Part shown: piece by piece, positions 6,402 to 12,836 of the stretch
How the letters are laid out: every line of letters starts with the position of its first letter
Numbering within the stretch: position 1 is the stretch's first letter
Assembly: GCA_030539985.1 (NCBI GenBank)
Contig: JAUNXD010000019.1
Span: forward strand, 1 to 15,183
Length of the DNA stretch: 15,183 nt
DNA from: Methanobrevibacter sp.
Lineage (GTDB): Archaea; Methanobacteriota; Methanobacteria; Methanobacteriales; Methanobacteriaceae
Direction of reading: 5' to 3'
Position numbers and translations under genes: made by a program
Notes under the pieces: model-generated
What the model was told of the DNA's origin: nothing
Databases searched by the model: none
Seen by the model: the letters and a program-made list of their open reading frames with translations, nothing else

Positions 6402-7472
6402 TTAGAATAAGTACATCTTAGCAATGATACCTATAGCACATAATAGGGCTGTACATCCCCAATATGACAATACGATTTTTATCTCGGACATTCCGTAATG
6501 GTTTAATGTGTGATGCAATGGCTCTACAGGCAGTTTAATAATGTGTGCCCTGTGAAGCAGACTGACAACTACTGAAATAATCGGTACTCCCAATGCAAGA
6601 ACTCCGAAATATGGAATATCTCCAATCAGCACTGCTGCAGCATAACCTACCCCCAATACAAATGATCCGGTATCTCCCATAAAAATTGAAGCGGGATATT
6701 TATTAAACACTAAAAATCCGAAACATACCCCCGCCAGGATTAAAAATGGTGGAAGAATATGAGACAATCCGAACAGGTCACCATAAATACAGCATGAAAT
6801 TGATGCAATTCCAATGATACCTGCCGCAAGACCATCCATACCATCTATAAGATTGACTGAATTTATGCATCCTAATATAGCTATGACGCAAACTGGAATA
6901 GCCAATATACCTAATGAAAATCCTCCTAAAGTTGTAACAACCCCAGTTAATCCTAAAAAAAGTCCTAAAACGATTTGACAAATGATTTTTTCAAGTTCCT
7001 CAGGTTCGGTTTTGATAGGAACTTCCCCAATCACTTCAACTTTTCCGGCTTTAAGCAGTCCTTCCACTTCAGCCTTTGCCTTTGGAGTTGCGACACGCAC
7101 TTCCTCATTAGGTTCAACATCAAGCCTTCCCAATGTGATAGTTTCATCTGAAATGTTTACCACAAGCTTTTGAACTTCCTTAACTTTAAGCCCAATCAGA
7201 TCATCGACTAACCCTACAATACCTCCAATCATCATCATGAAACATACCAGCAGAATATAGGTATTCTGGAAATACAATGCAATAATCATGGAAACTGTAA
7301 ATAAAAATGCAATGCCTCCCATTGTAGGAGTGCCGACCTTAAATCTATGTTCACTGACTATAGGATTATCCGTAATTTTTGCCTGCAATAATATCCTTTT
7401 TACATACCAGGTGAAAAATATTGTAGCACCAAGAGTTATTAAAAAAAGAATTAACATCTCAATATTATTCAT
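6402..7472 (-). CDS. MraY-like phospho-sugar-peptide transferase of pseudomurein synthesis
   Basis: Members of the MraY/GPT family transfer a phospho-sugar from a UDP precursor to a polyprenyl phosphate in the membrane; here the product would be the pseudomurein lipid intermediate. The product has 356 residues with about ten hydrophobic segments. Family motifs: GTPTMGGIAF (47-56), the catalytic aspartate pair LVDDLIG (88-94), NLIDGMDGLAAG (207-218), FMGDTGS (264-270) and the MraY-type histidine loop RAHIIKLPVEPLHH (308-321). A polar, charged segment of about 65 residues (98-165, with several Lys-x-Glu stretches) is inserted after the DD motif, where bacterial MraY has a short loop. The ATG at 7472 is preferred over an in-frame TTG at 7484, which would only add four residues. 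It sits between the ATP-grasp and Mur ligase genes, with its own possible promoter. Confidence 0.9.
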   Translation of the reverse strand: MNNIEMLILFLITLGATIFFTWYVKRILLQAKITDNPIVSEHRFKVGTPTMGGIAFLFTVSMIIALYFQNTYILLVCFMMMIGGIVGLVDDLIGLKVKEVQKLVVNISDETITLGRLDVEPNEEVRVATPKAKAEVEGLLKAGKVEVIGEVPIKTEPEELEKIICQIVLGLFLGLTGVVTTLGGFSLGILAIPVCVIAILGCINSVNLIDGMDGLAAGIIGIASISCCIYGDLFGLSHILPPFLILAGVCFGFLVFNKYPASIFMGDTGSFVLGVGYAAAVLIGDIPYFGVLALGVPIISVVVSLLHRAHIIKLPVEPLHHTLNHYGMSEIKIVLSYWGCTALLCAIGIIAKMYLF

Positions 7473-7520
7473 TCTACCACACAATATAACTTTAAATTAT
7501 TTAGTTATATGTTGGTAATA

Positions 7521-7528
7521 CTATATAA
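7521..7528 (-). promoter_or_regulatory. Possible internal promoter before the MraY-like gene
   Basis: The minus strand reads TTATATAG about 50 nt before the ATG, in the 76-nt gap after the ATP-grasp gene. A start near 7498 would leave a leader of about 25 nt. The MraY-like and Mur ligase genes could thus also be transcribed separately. Confidence 0.35.
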
Positions 7529-7548
7529 TTATAACTTATAACCCACAC

Positions 7549-8643
7549 CTATGTTAATTTATCAACCAGTTTTTCAAGTTCCTCTTTTGAATCAGCCTTT
7601 GCTGTAACCCTCTGGTAACCTTCAGGACCATGCACTACAAAATCGTTATCTTCAAAAGATTTTACAGGTTCTTTTGGTGAAGGGCCCTTGTAATTGCCGA
7701 CAGGAATTTCAGTTGAATAATTATATTGCAGCTTATCTGAAATATTGGCCAGACTGAACTCACCAATTGCCATGTTGATGAGTTCGCATAGGGAATTTAC
7801 TCCGCAGGTGGCGGTGGTCAGATATCTTGTGCCGTTAGGCCTTGTATTCACTTCAATTGCATACAACTGATGGTTTTTTCGGGAGTACATGAAATCCATT
7901 TCAAATATTCCATCTGAATCCAGATTTTTAGCCACCCTATAAGCAGTGTGCTGAACCAGATTATTGTCCAATCCCTCAACCATGCACGGACCGGTTTTGG
8001 TCTTGTTTAGGGGATGGGTTCCCTCCAAGGTGGTTTCACCTTTATAAATTGGAGGCAATGCCACAAATTCTCCATTAAAACCTAAAACCTCAATTGAAAT
8101 TTCAGCGCCCTCGATGAATTCCTCACATAATGCCTGGTCGAATTCCTCGAAATACTGTCTGACATCATCGATTGACCTTGCAACCTTAATATCCTTTCCG
8201 CCCTGGCCTTCACCCTGCTTTAGCACAACAGGAAAATCCAGTACCAGTTCATCAGGATTATTTAAAATCTGATAATTTGGAGTAACAACGCCGATTTCTG
8301 TATAAAACTCCTTTGTTTTGATTTTATTGGAAGTCAGCTCAACAGCCCTTACTCCTGCTGCAATCACAGGTATTGAATATTGCGATTCAACTTCCTCCTT
8401 CATGTATGCAACATCAATCAGAGGAGGGTCAATACCGATTAGAGGAACTATTGCATCAACATTCTGCATCAGTGCAACCTGTTTAGGCCCATCCATTCCA
8501 CGAGGGACAATGAATACCTGGTCAGGCAAATCCAGATTTATTGCATTTTCATTTGATTCTGTCAAAACGCTTTCTATGCCTTTTGATTTTACATACCAAT
8601 CTACATCATCATATAATCTTGAACCAATAAATAATAATTTCAT
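7549..8643 (-). CDS. ATP-grasp ligase, carbamoyl-phosphate-synthase-like, pseudomurein cluster
   Basis: The product has 364 residues. The N-terminal part (1-100) is a Rossmann-like pre-ATP-grasp domain beginning MKLLFIGSRLYDD. The ATP-grasp fold follows: lysine and glycine-rich loop VVLKQGEGQGGKDI (139-152), EEFIEG (174-179), metal-binding IFEMDF (246-251) and IEVNTRPNGTRYL (263-275). The C-terminal 55 residues are an uncharacterised tail. This resembles one half of the CarB large subunit, but a full CarB is about three times longer and no CarA is nearby, so it is not carbamoyl phosphate synthase. CPS-like ATP-grasp proteins of this kind occur beside MraY-like and Mur-ligase genes in pseudomurein-making methanogens. 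A role in activating or joining a wall peptide residue is inferred. The start (AGGGAT, 6 nt before the ATG) overlaps the protease stop by ATGA. Confidence 0.85.
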   Translation of the reverse strand: MKLLFIGSRLYDDVDWYVKSKGIESVLTESNENAINLDLPDQVFIVPRGMDGPKQVALMQNVDAIVPLIGIDPPLIDVAYMKEEVESQYSIPVIAAGVRAVELTSNKIKTKEFYTEIGVVTPNYQILNNPDELVLDFPVVLKQGEGQGGKDIKVARSIDDVRQYFEEFDQALCEEFIEGAEISIEVLGFNGEFVALPPIYKGETTLEGTHPLNKTKTGPCMVEGLDNNLVQHTAYRVAKNLDSDGIFEMDFMYSRKNHQLYAIEVNTRPNGTRYLTTATCGVNSLCELINMAIGEFSLANISDKLQYNYSTEIPVGNYKGPSPKEPVKSFEDNDFVVHGPEGYQRVTAKADSKEELEKLVDKLT

Positions 8644-9122
8644 AATATAATCCCTTTTAGTGTTTCGATAAATTCAATTGAGGATTTTTCAACTTCAGAT
8701 GTTGGTTTTGCACCCCAATCCATTGTTTCCGGTTCAATGCCAACGAAAATTATCCTGATGTCAGTGTCCTTTTCAAGATATCTCACAAAGAACGATAAAG
8801 ACATCGAATGGGTGGAAATGCCTATGTTTGCAAATTCATGCTTTTCAACTATCTTAATGTCTCCGGGGTTTAAGTCCATCAGGCACGCATCAACTATTAT
8901 CAGGTGTGTGGGATTCTCCTTTCTTATTTTGCCAGTGAAGTTTTCAGGTACAGTTTTTGCATCGATAAACAATAGATTATCATTTTCAATGTTCTGTTCC
9001 TTTAACTTCTTTACGACGAACGGACCGACGCCGTCATCGCTTTTAAGCTCATTGCCTACACCCAATATGATTAATTTCTCACAATCTGTTAAAAAATTGC
9101 CTAATTGAGATTTGAAGTTAAT
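8640..9122 (-). CDS. hycI: Hydrogenase maturation protease (HycI/FrhD type), apparent ATT start
   Basis: These endopeptidases clip the C-terminus of the [NiFe]-hydrogenase large subunit after nickel insertion. Motifs, numbered from the proposed start: strand and loop KLIILGVGNELKSDDGVG (16-33) with metal ligand Asp30, IVDA with Asp78, and STHSMSL with His105. These match the Asp/Asp/His nickel site of HycI/HybD. The frame has no ATG, GTG or CTG upstream of the motif. A TTG at 9065 would begin at LGVGNEL and remove the first beta strand. An ATT at 9122 lies 5 nt after AGGTG, restores the usual extension (NFKSQLGNFLTDCEKLI) and gives 160 residues, the normal size. So ATT initiation is inferred. 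The stop overlaps the next ATG (ATGA), and the Shine-Dalgarno overlaps the methyltransferase stop. NikR nearby fits a nickel theme. Confidence 0.85.
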   Translation of the reverse strand: MNFKSQLGNFLTDCEKLIILGVGNELKSDDGVGPFVVKKLKEQNIENDNLLFIDAKTVPENFTGKIRKENPTHLIIVDACLMDLNPGDIKIVEKHEFANIGISTHSMSLSFFVRYLEKDTDIRIIFVGIEPETMDWGAKPTSEVEKSSIEFIETLKGIIL

Positions 9123-9127
9123 GTTAC

Positions 9128-9132
9128 CACCT
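9128..9132 (-). promoter_or_regulatory. Shine-Dalgarno for the ATT-started hydrogenase protease
   Basis: The minus strand reads AGGTG followed by GTAAC and then ATT. The 5-nt spacing is ideal, and the site shares its AG with the TAG stop of the preceding methyltransferase gene. No other start in this frame has a comparable site. Confidence 0.55.
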
Positions 9133-9898
9133 ACAGATATTCAGTTTTTATACTTTCAATCCCGTTTCCCATAATATATTTTATCTCAACAAGTATAAAG
9201 TCATTTACCTTTACCCTCTTTTCATCCAACGGGATTAGTAGAGGTGGATTCAGCATCGGCAACGGTCCGGCAATTATGTCATCTGTGAGTTTGGTATATG
9301 TTGTAATTTTTAATCCGTTAGCCAAACCGTCCTTTGTTGCTTTCAGTTTAAGCGTAGCTTTAAAGTCAGGGTCAATATCCTCCAAAAAGTTAATTTCAGA
9401 ATAAATCACCTCATCTGAAAGTATTTCATAATTCACTCCTTCATCCCAGTGCAGATAATGCCTTTCAAGATTTACAAGCTCTGCTGAATTGATCACTGCC
9501 TGAGGTATGATTTTTCCACCATCTTTAAGGAATCCTTTTGCATAGTTTAAAACCGGCACTTCCTCCTCATCAATCAGTGCGGTATCAAGCATCTCACAGA
9601 CAATCAGATCCGCTTTCTTTTGAAATTCATAGCTTAAAATATCGCTGCGAATTACACTGACATTGTCAAAATCTGCCAAATTCTCTCTGGCGCAATCAAA
9701 AGTTTTTTCATTGATTTCCAAAGATACTACTTCTTTAAATTTTGAAGCTAAAAAATAGGACAGCACTCCGCTTCCACAACCCAAATCATATGCCAAATCA
9801 TTATTTGAATCATATTCGTTTATGGCCTGGTAAAAGACAGCTAATCTGTCTGTATCCTTTAATAAGTCTGAATGGTACGGAGTGGTTTTAAATTTCAT
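9131..9898 (-). CDS. Class I SAM methyltransferase, PRMT-like
   Basis: The product has 255 residues. Motif I is DLGCGSGVLSYFL (38-50). The acidic end of the next strand is SLEINEKT (E61 binds the SAM ribose in this fold), followed by RSDILSY (84-90). The segment CEMLDTALIDEEEV (101-114) looks like the double-E loop of protein arginine methyltransferases (SExMGxxLxxExM). The C-terminal 100 residues form a beta-rich domain similar in size to the PRMT barrel, but no clear THW loop is seen, so the substrate is unknown. The TAG stop is 8 nt from the protease start. Upstream of the ATG there is a pyrimidine-rich tract and no Shine-Dalgarno; the gene is 24 nt from the nikR stop. It could modify a protein of hydrogenase or wall synthesis, but nothing in the sequence decides this. 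Confidence 0.8.
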   Translation of the reverse strand: MKFKTTPYHSDLLKDTDRLAVFYQAINEYDSNNDLAYDLGCGSGVLSYFLASKFKEVVSLEINEKTFDCARENLADFDNVSVIRSDILSYEFQKKADLIVCEMLDTALIDEEEVPVLNYAKGFLKDGGKIIPQAVINSAELVNLERHYLHWDEGVNYEILSDEVIYSEINFLEDIDPDFKATLKLKATKDGLANGLKITTYTKLTDDIIAGPLPMLNPPLLIPLDEKRVKVNDFILVEIKYIMGNGIESIKTEYL

Positions 9899-9900
9899 AT

Positions 9901-9920
9901 GAAAAAAAGAAAAAGAAAGA
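9901..9920 (-). terminator. Pyrimidine-rich tract between nikR and the methyltransferase gene
   Basis: On the minus strand this is almost all T with single C bases, directly after the nikR stop and ending just before the methyltransferase ATG. It resembles an archaeal T-rich terminator. If it terminates, the downstream cluster must be started from within nikR, where no TATA box was found; partial read-through is the simpler reading. Confidence 0.4.
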
Positions 9921-9922
9921 AA

Positions 9923-10372
9923 TTAATGTGTGTGAGGATGGTCATGTGAGTGACCAGGCTCTTTAAAATCTTCTCCGTTTGCAGTACTTGTGAGTTTTAC
10001 GTGTTCAACACCTTTTAGCCTCATTATTCTTTCGGTTAAATCACGAATTTCTGCAATATCTCCGTTTACCACTACAATTTCCATACAGTATTTGTCAGTC
10101 ATATGGATGTGCATACTGGTATTGATTTCGTTTCTGAAACTGTGCTGGATTTCTGCAAGGTTTTCCATGACTCCAGTGTAGTGGTGATCATAAATGATTG
10201 TGACGATACCAATTCTTTGTCCTTCCATGGAATTCATCCATTGATATCTTACAATGTAATCCTGAAGTGCATCACGAATTCCTTTTGAACGAGATTGATA
10301 TCCTCTTTCCTTTAATACTTCATCAAAATCCGCTAGTAATTTTTTAGGTAGTGACATACTTATTCTCATCAT
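9923..10372 (-). CDS. nikR: Nickel-responsive regulator NikR with His-rich tail
   Basis: NikR is a tetrameric ribbon-helix-helix repressor that binds DNA when loaded with nickel, usually controlling nickel uptake. From the start used here it has 149 residues. The N-terminal RHH domain spans 1-48 (MRISMSLPKKLLADFDEVL, then SRSKGIRDALQDYI). The C-terminal ACT-like domain carries all four high-affinity nickel ligands: His77, His88, His90 and Cys96 (MHIHMTDKYCME), matching E. coli H76, H87, H89 and C95. The C-terminus HSHDHPHTH has five alternating His, a likely extra metal-binding tail not found in E. coli NikR. A GTG at 10381 is in frame; ATG at 10372 or 10369 fits the family start better. No nickel transporter is in the window. 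An imperfect operator candidate lies upstream, so autoregulation is possible. Confidence 0.92.
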   Translation of the reverse strand: MMRISMSLPKKLLADFDEVLKERGYQSRSKGIRDALQDYIVRYQWMNSMEGQRIGIVTIIYDHHYTGVMENLAEIQHSFRNEINTSMHIHMTDKYCMEIVVVNGDIAEIRDLTERIMRLKGVEHVKLTSTANGEDFKEPGHSHDHPHTH

Positions 10373-10381
10373 AAAAAACAC

Positions 10382-10414
10382 ATCATACTTTCAATAATTA
10401 TTTAAACATATGAT
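10382..10414. promoter_or_regulatory. Inverted repeat upstream of nikR, candidate NikR operator
   Basis: ATCATA (10382-10387) and TATGAT (10409-10414) are inverted copies with a 21-nt spacer. They lie between the TATA box and the start codon. The left arm extends to TCATAC, the same as an E. coli NikR half-site (GTATGA/TCATAC), but the spacing differs from the E. coli 16 nt. Autoregulation is an inference. Confidence 0.35.
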
Positions 10415-10420
10415 TTTTAA

Positions 10421-10430
10421 GTTATATAAA
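10421..10430 (-). promoter_or_regulatory. TATA box of nikR
   Basis: The minus strand reads TTTATATAAC, a near-consensus archaeal TATA box, about 53 nt before the ATG at 10372. The predicted start near 10400 gives a leader of about 28 nt. Confidence 0.55.
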
Positions 10431-10445
10431 TATTATGATTAAATT

Positions 10446-10486
10446 AAAAAATAATATTACTCAGATATTATGAATTATGTAAAAAA
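10446..10486 (-). terminator. T-tract terminator after the double winged-helix gene
   Basis: Two runs of six T on the minus strand (10481-10486 and 10446-10451) follow the TAA at 10489. There is no clear stem, so the call rests on the T tracts. Confidence 0.4.
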
Positions 10487-10488
10487 TA

Positions 10489-10956
10489 TTATTCAACAAG
10501 AAGGTAATATTCTCCGTCGTCCTTAGTAATGGTTTTTAAAAGCCCTTTATTCTGAAGAGACAATATAATATGATACATTCTAAAATTACTGAGTTTCAAG
10601 TCCCCGTACAATAAATGGCCTTCCAAGGTATATTTGGAAACAATATTCTTGTCATCAACCAGTTCCTGAATTAACCTATATGAATCCCTTTCCTTCTGGT
10701 TCAGCTCCAATTCCTCAAGGTCCTTTTTGGAATTAACTGTGTTGACCTGTTTTTCGCTTTCAGACAGACGGGCCTTATTGTCTTTAAAAACAACCAGATC
10801 TTTTTCCTGAAGCTCCTCTAAAATCTGAACCAAGTCATATTCATGAAATCCAAGCTCCTTTCTAAGGACATTGATTGGAATGCCCTCAGGAAATTCAATG
10901 TTGAAAATCTTGATTTGATTTAGGACAACCTCTTCGTTACGGGTAATAGTAATCAT
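10489..10956 (-). CDS. Unknown protein with two winged-helix-like domains
   Basis: I do not recognise a family. The product has 155 residues. The first half (about 5-66) has the helix-helix-helix-wing pattern of a winged helix: NEEVVLNQIKIF, then INVLRKELGFHEYDLVQILE, then KDLVVFKDNKARLS. A charged linker (67-88) follows. A second similar unit covers 89-155, with ERDSYRLIQELV, SNFRMYHIILSLQNKGLLK and a wing ending EYYLLVE. Such tandem winged helices often bind DNA or mediate protein contacts, so a transcription-linked role is possible. It lies 56 nt downstream of the acidic gene on the same strand and could be co-transcribed. No clear Shine-Dalgarno precedes the ATG. Confidence 0.7.
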   Translation of the reverse strand: MITITRNEEVVLNQIKIFNIEFPEGIPINVLRKELGFHEYDLVQILEELQEKDLVVFKDNKARLSESEKQVNTVNSKKDLEELELNQKERDSYRLIQELVDDKNIVSKYTLEGHLLYGDLKLSNFRMYHIILSLQNKGLLKTITKDDGEYYLLVE

Positions 10957-11012
10957 ATAAATTCAACCGGTCAATTGATATTAATAATTATGAACTTAAT
11001 AATACTTAAATA

Positions 11013-11657
11013 TTAAGATAATTGCATTTCATTTTCAAGGGCTTTGGCTTCCTGCTTGTTTTTCTCGGCAACCTCTTCAGGGGTTAAATTGAAAGGCCTT
11101 GTGAAAAACAGCTCCAAATCATCGACAACCTGACAGATTGACATGTGAACAAGTTCCTTTAAAGCCAAACTCTTTTGAACCCTGTTCATGGAATCGTCAT
11201 TATAAATCATATCATGGTCATTATTGTAATCCTGCCTTATCTTATCAGGGTCCAAATCAATTTCAAGCTTGTCCCTATCATACTCTTCGGTTAAAAGCAA
11301 AAAGTTAATCAGCTCTTCGGTTTCATCGGAGAAATCCTTATCGGGATTGTCAATTACATCATAAAAGTAATTGCTAACAGACTGGAAAACATCACGGGAA
11401 GCATTGCCGTTTATAATGCTGTCCATAAAAAGGTCAAAAGTGTCTGAAATATAATATTTTCCGTTTTCCTCTTTTGTTTTGAATACCAATTCATTTTCAA
11501 CATTGGCAACATACTGAATCAGAACAATGTCCTGCGCCTTTTCAAATGAATTAACATTAAACTTTGTATTTGCCAATTTATAATCAGAATTAACCTTCAA
11601 TGCATTTTCAACGTTTTCAATGTCATCCTTTGAAATCTCTATGAAATTTTCAACCAT
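11013..11657 (-). CDS. Hypothetical acidic protein
   Basis: I do not recognise this gene. The product has 214 residues, strongly acidic (many Asp/Glu, with runs such as YNNDHDMIYNDDSM at about 144-157), and without signal peptide, membrane helices or cysteine motifs, so it is cytoplasmic. The first half looks mixed alpha/beta (IVLIQYVANVENELVFKT at 44-61) and the second half mainly helical, ending in a charged helix EEVAEKNKQEAKALENEMQ. The start is supported by AGGGGAT 6 nt before the ATG. The 14-nt start region, GGGATTATATTATG, is identical to that of the ATP-grasp gene at 8641-8654. It precedes the double winged-helix gene and diverges from the DUF2115 operon. Confidence 0.7.
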   Translation of the reverse strand: MVENFIEISKDDIENVENALKVNSDYKLANTKFNVNSFEKAQDIVLIQYVANVENELVFKTKEENGKYYISDTFDLFMDSIINGNASRDVFQSVSNYFYDVIDNPDKDFSDETEELINFLLLTEEYDRDKLEIDLDPDKIRQDYNNDHDMIYNDDSMNRVQKSLALKELVHMSICQVVDDLELFFTRPFNLTPEEVAEKNKQEAKALENEMQLS

Positions 11658-11736
11658 AATATAATCCCCTAATAATATTAATTCCCACTAACTAATTAAA
11701 AGTTTTTATTAATAATAAAATTATAAAGATAAACCA

Positions 11737-12288
11737 ATGAAAGTTGAAGACATACTAATCGAGCTTAAGGAGCTGTCCGAAAACAGCAAAATCAGAAAGT
11801 CCGAACTGATGGAAATTCTTAAAAAATACGCCCGAATCATCTCAGTGCAGGATTTGATGCTGGCTACGGTCCGCATGAGAAAGGACGGCGAATTCGTTCA
11901 TGCAAACTATCGTGAAAAATACCTGTCAATTTATGTGAAGTATTTCATTATGCGCATGAAAGAAGTTAAGGAAAATGATGATTATGAGGATTCGGCTATT
12001 GACAAAACCTTATTTGACGAGTCATTTCCCATGCTCAGGCAAACTTTTGAAAAAGAAAGGTTAAGCAATGACAAGAATGATAAATTCCCATTGATTTATG
12101 TAATAACCTCCCTTTACACCACATTCATATTAGAAGAGCCTATACATCCTGTTGGAAGCGAATTTCCAGGAAGCCTGTTTGTTGAGGAAATTGACGGGAA
12201 ATATTTCTGTCCAGTAAAGGACAATCAGAAGGATAACGTTAATGCAATTTGTCATTTGTGCCTTGCTGAGCAAACACCAGATATTTAG
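11737..12288 (+). CDS. DUF2115 (UPF0305) family protein
   Basis: The product has 183 residues. The N-terminal two thirds is helical and charged. The diagnostic part is HPVGSEFPGSLFVEE (137-151) followed by YFCPVKDNQKDNVNAICHLC (156-175) and AEQTPDI at the end. This HPVG-PG, CPVK and CxxC pattern fits DUF2115, an archaeal family of unknown function found in methanogens. Cys158, Cys172 and Cys175 with His137 or His173 could bind a metal; that is an inference. No Shine-Dalgarno is seen before the ATG, so the transcript may be leaderless, driven from the AT-rich 79-nt region shared with the divergent acidic gene. It heads a plus-strand operon with the LOG protein 11 nt downstream. Confidence 0.8.
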   Translation: MKVEDILIELKELSENSKIRKSELMEILKKYARIISVQDLMLATVRMRKDGEFVHANYREKYLSIYVKYFIMRMKEVKENDDYEDSAIDKTLFDESFPMLRQTFEKERLSNDKNDKFPLIYVITSLYTTFILEEPIHPVGSEFPGSLFVEEIDGKYFCPVKDNQKDNVNAICHLCLAEQTPDI

Positions 12289-12299
12289 AGTTGATTTTT

Positions 12300-12836
12300 A
12301 TGAACATATGTCTTTATGGATCAGGAAGCAGAAAAATAGACAAAATCTATACTGATGCTGCTTATGAATTAGGTTGTCAAATGGCCAAAAAAGGTCATAC
12401 TCTTGTTTTTGGCGGAGGAGATACTGGAATGATGGGTGCATGCGCAAAAGGAATTCATGACAATGATGGAAAATCAATAGGCATCGCACCTGAATGGATC
12501 GGTGATTTTGAACCGTTATGTGAAACCTGCACCGAATTCATATATGTCGATACAATGGATGAGAGAAAACAGGAATTTTTAAATAATTCGGACGCATTCA
12601 TAATATCTCCCGGCGGAATCGGAACATTGGATGAATTCTTTGAAATAATAACCCTTAAAAAGCTAAAGCACCATGACAAGAAAATCATCGTCTTTAACGT
12701 TGCCGATTTCTTCGATACCATGCTTGCGATGATTGATGAAATGAGCGAAAAGGGATTTTTATACAAACAGGAAGAGATTTTTGAAGTTTGCAAAAGCATT
12801 GATGAAATTTTCAGTTGCCTGGATAGGTGTTATTGA
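12300..12836 (+). CDS. LOG family protein (lysine-decarboxylase-like nucleoside 5'-monophosphate phosphoribohydrolase)
   Basis: LOG enzymes cleave nucleoside 5'-monophosphates into base and ribose 5-phosphate; the plant and bacterial members activate cytokinins. The product has 178 residues, the usual size. The N-terminal Rossmann strand is MNICLYGSGSRKID, then LVFGGGDTGMMGACAKG (38-54), and the signature PGGIGTLDEFFE (104-115) with the catalytic Arg-Glu region at DERKQEF (86-92). The family was once mis-annotated as lysine decarboxylase, and no PLP site exists. An in-frame TTG at 12291 is discounted; the ATG at 12300 gives the normal start. The stop overlaps the next ATG by one base (TGATG), so the two genes are coupled. 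The archaeal substrate is unknown. Confidence 0.88.
   Translation: MNICLYGSGSRKIDKIYTDAAYELGCQMAKKGHTLVFGGGDTGMMGACAKGIHDNDGKSIGIAPEWIGDFEPLCETCTEFIYVDTMDERKQEFLNNSDAFIISPGGIGTLDEFFEIITLKKLKHHDKKIIVFNVADFFDTMLAMIDEMSEKGFLYKQEEIFEVCKSIDEIFSCLDRCY

Noticed and set aside
6389..6424. An upstream in-frame ATG for the Mur ligase
   Set aside because: It lies inside the MraY-like gene, lacks a Shine-Dalgarno and would add a non-conserved LRCTYSNFGDL extension; the ATG at 6388 has a good site.
7549..8643. Carbamoyl phosphate synthase large subunit (CarB) or PylC
   Set aside because: At 364 residues it holds only one ATP-grasp unit and has no CarA beside it; no other pyl gene is present. The wall-gene context fits better.
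12300..12836. Lysine decarboxylase, an old name for this family
   Set aside because: There is no PLP-binding lysine motif; PGGIGTLDE is the LOG phosphoribohydrolase signature.
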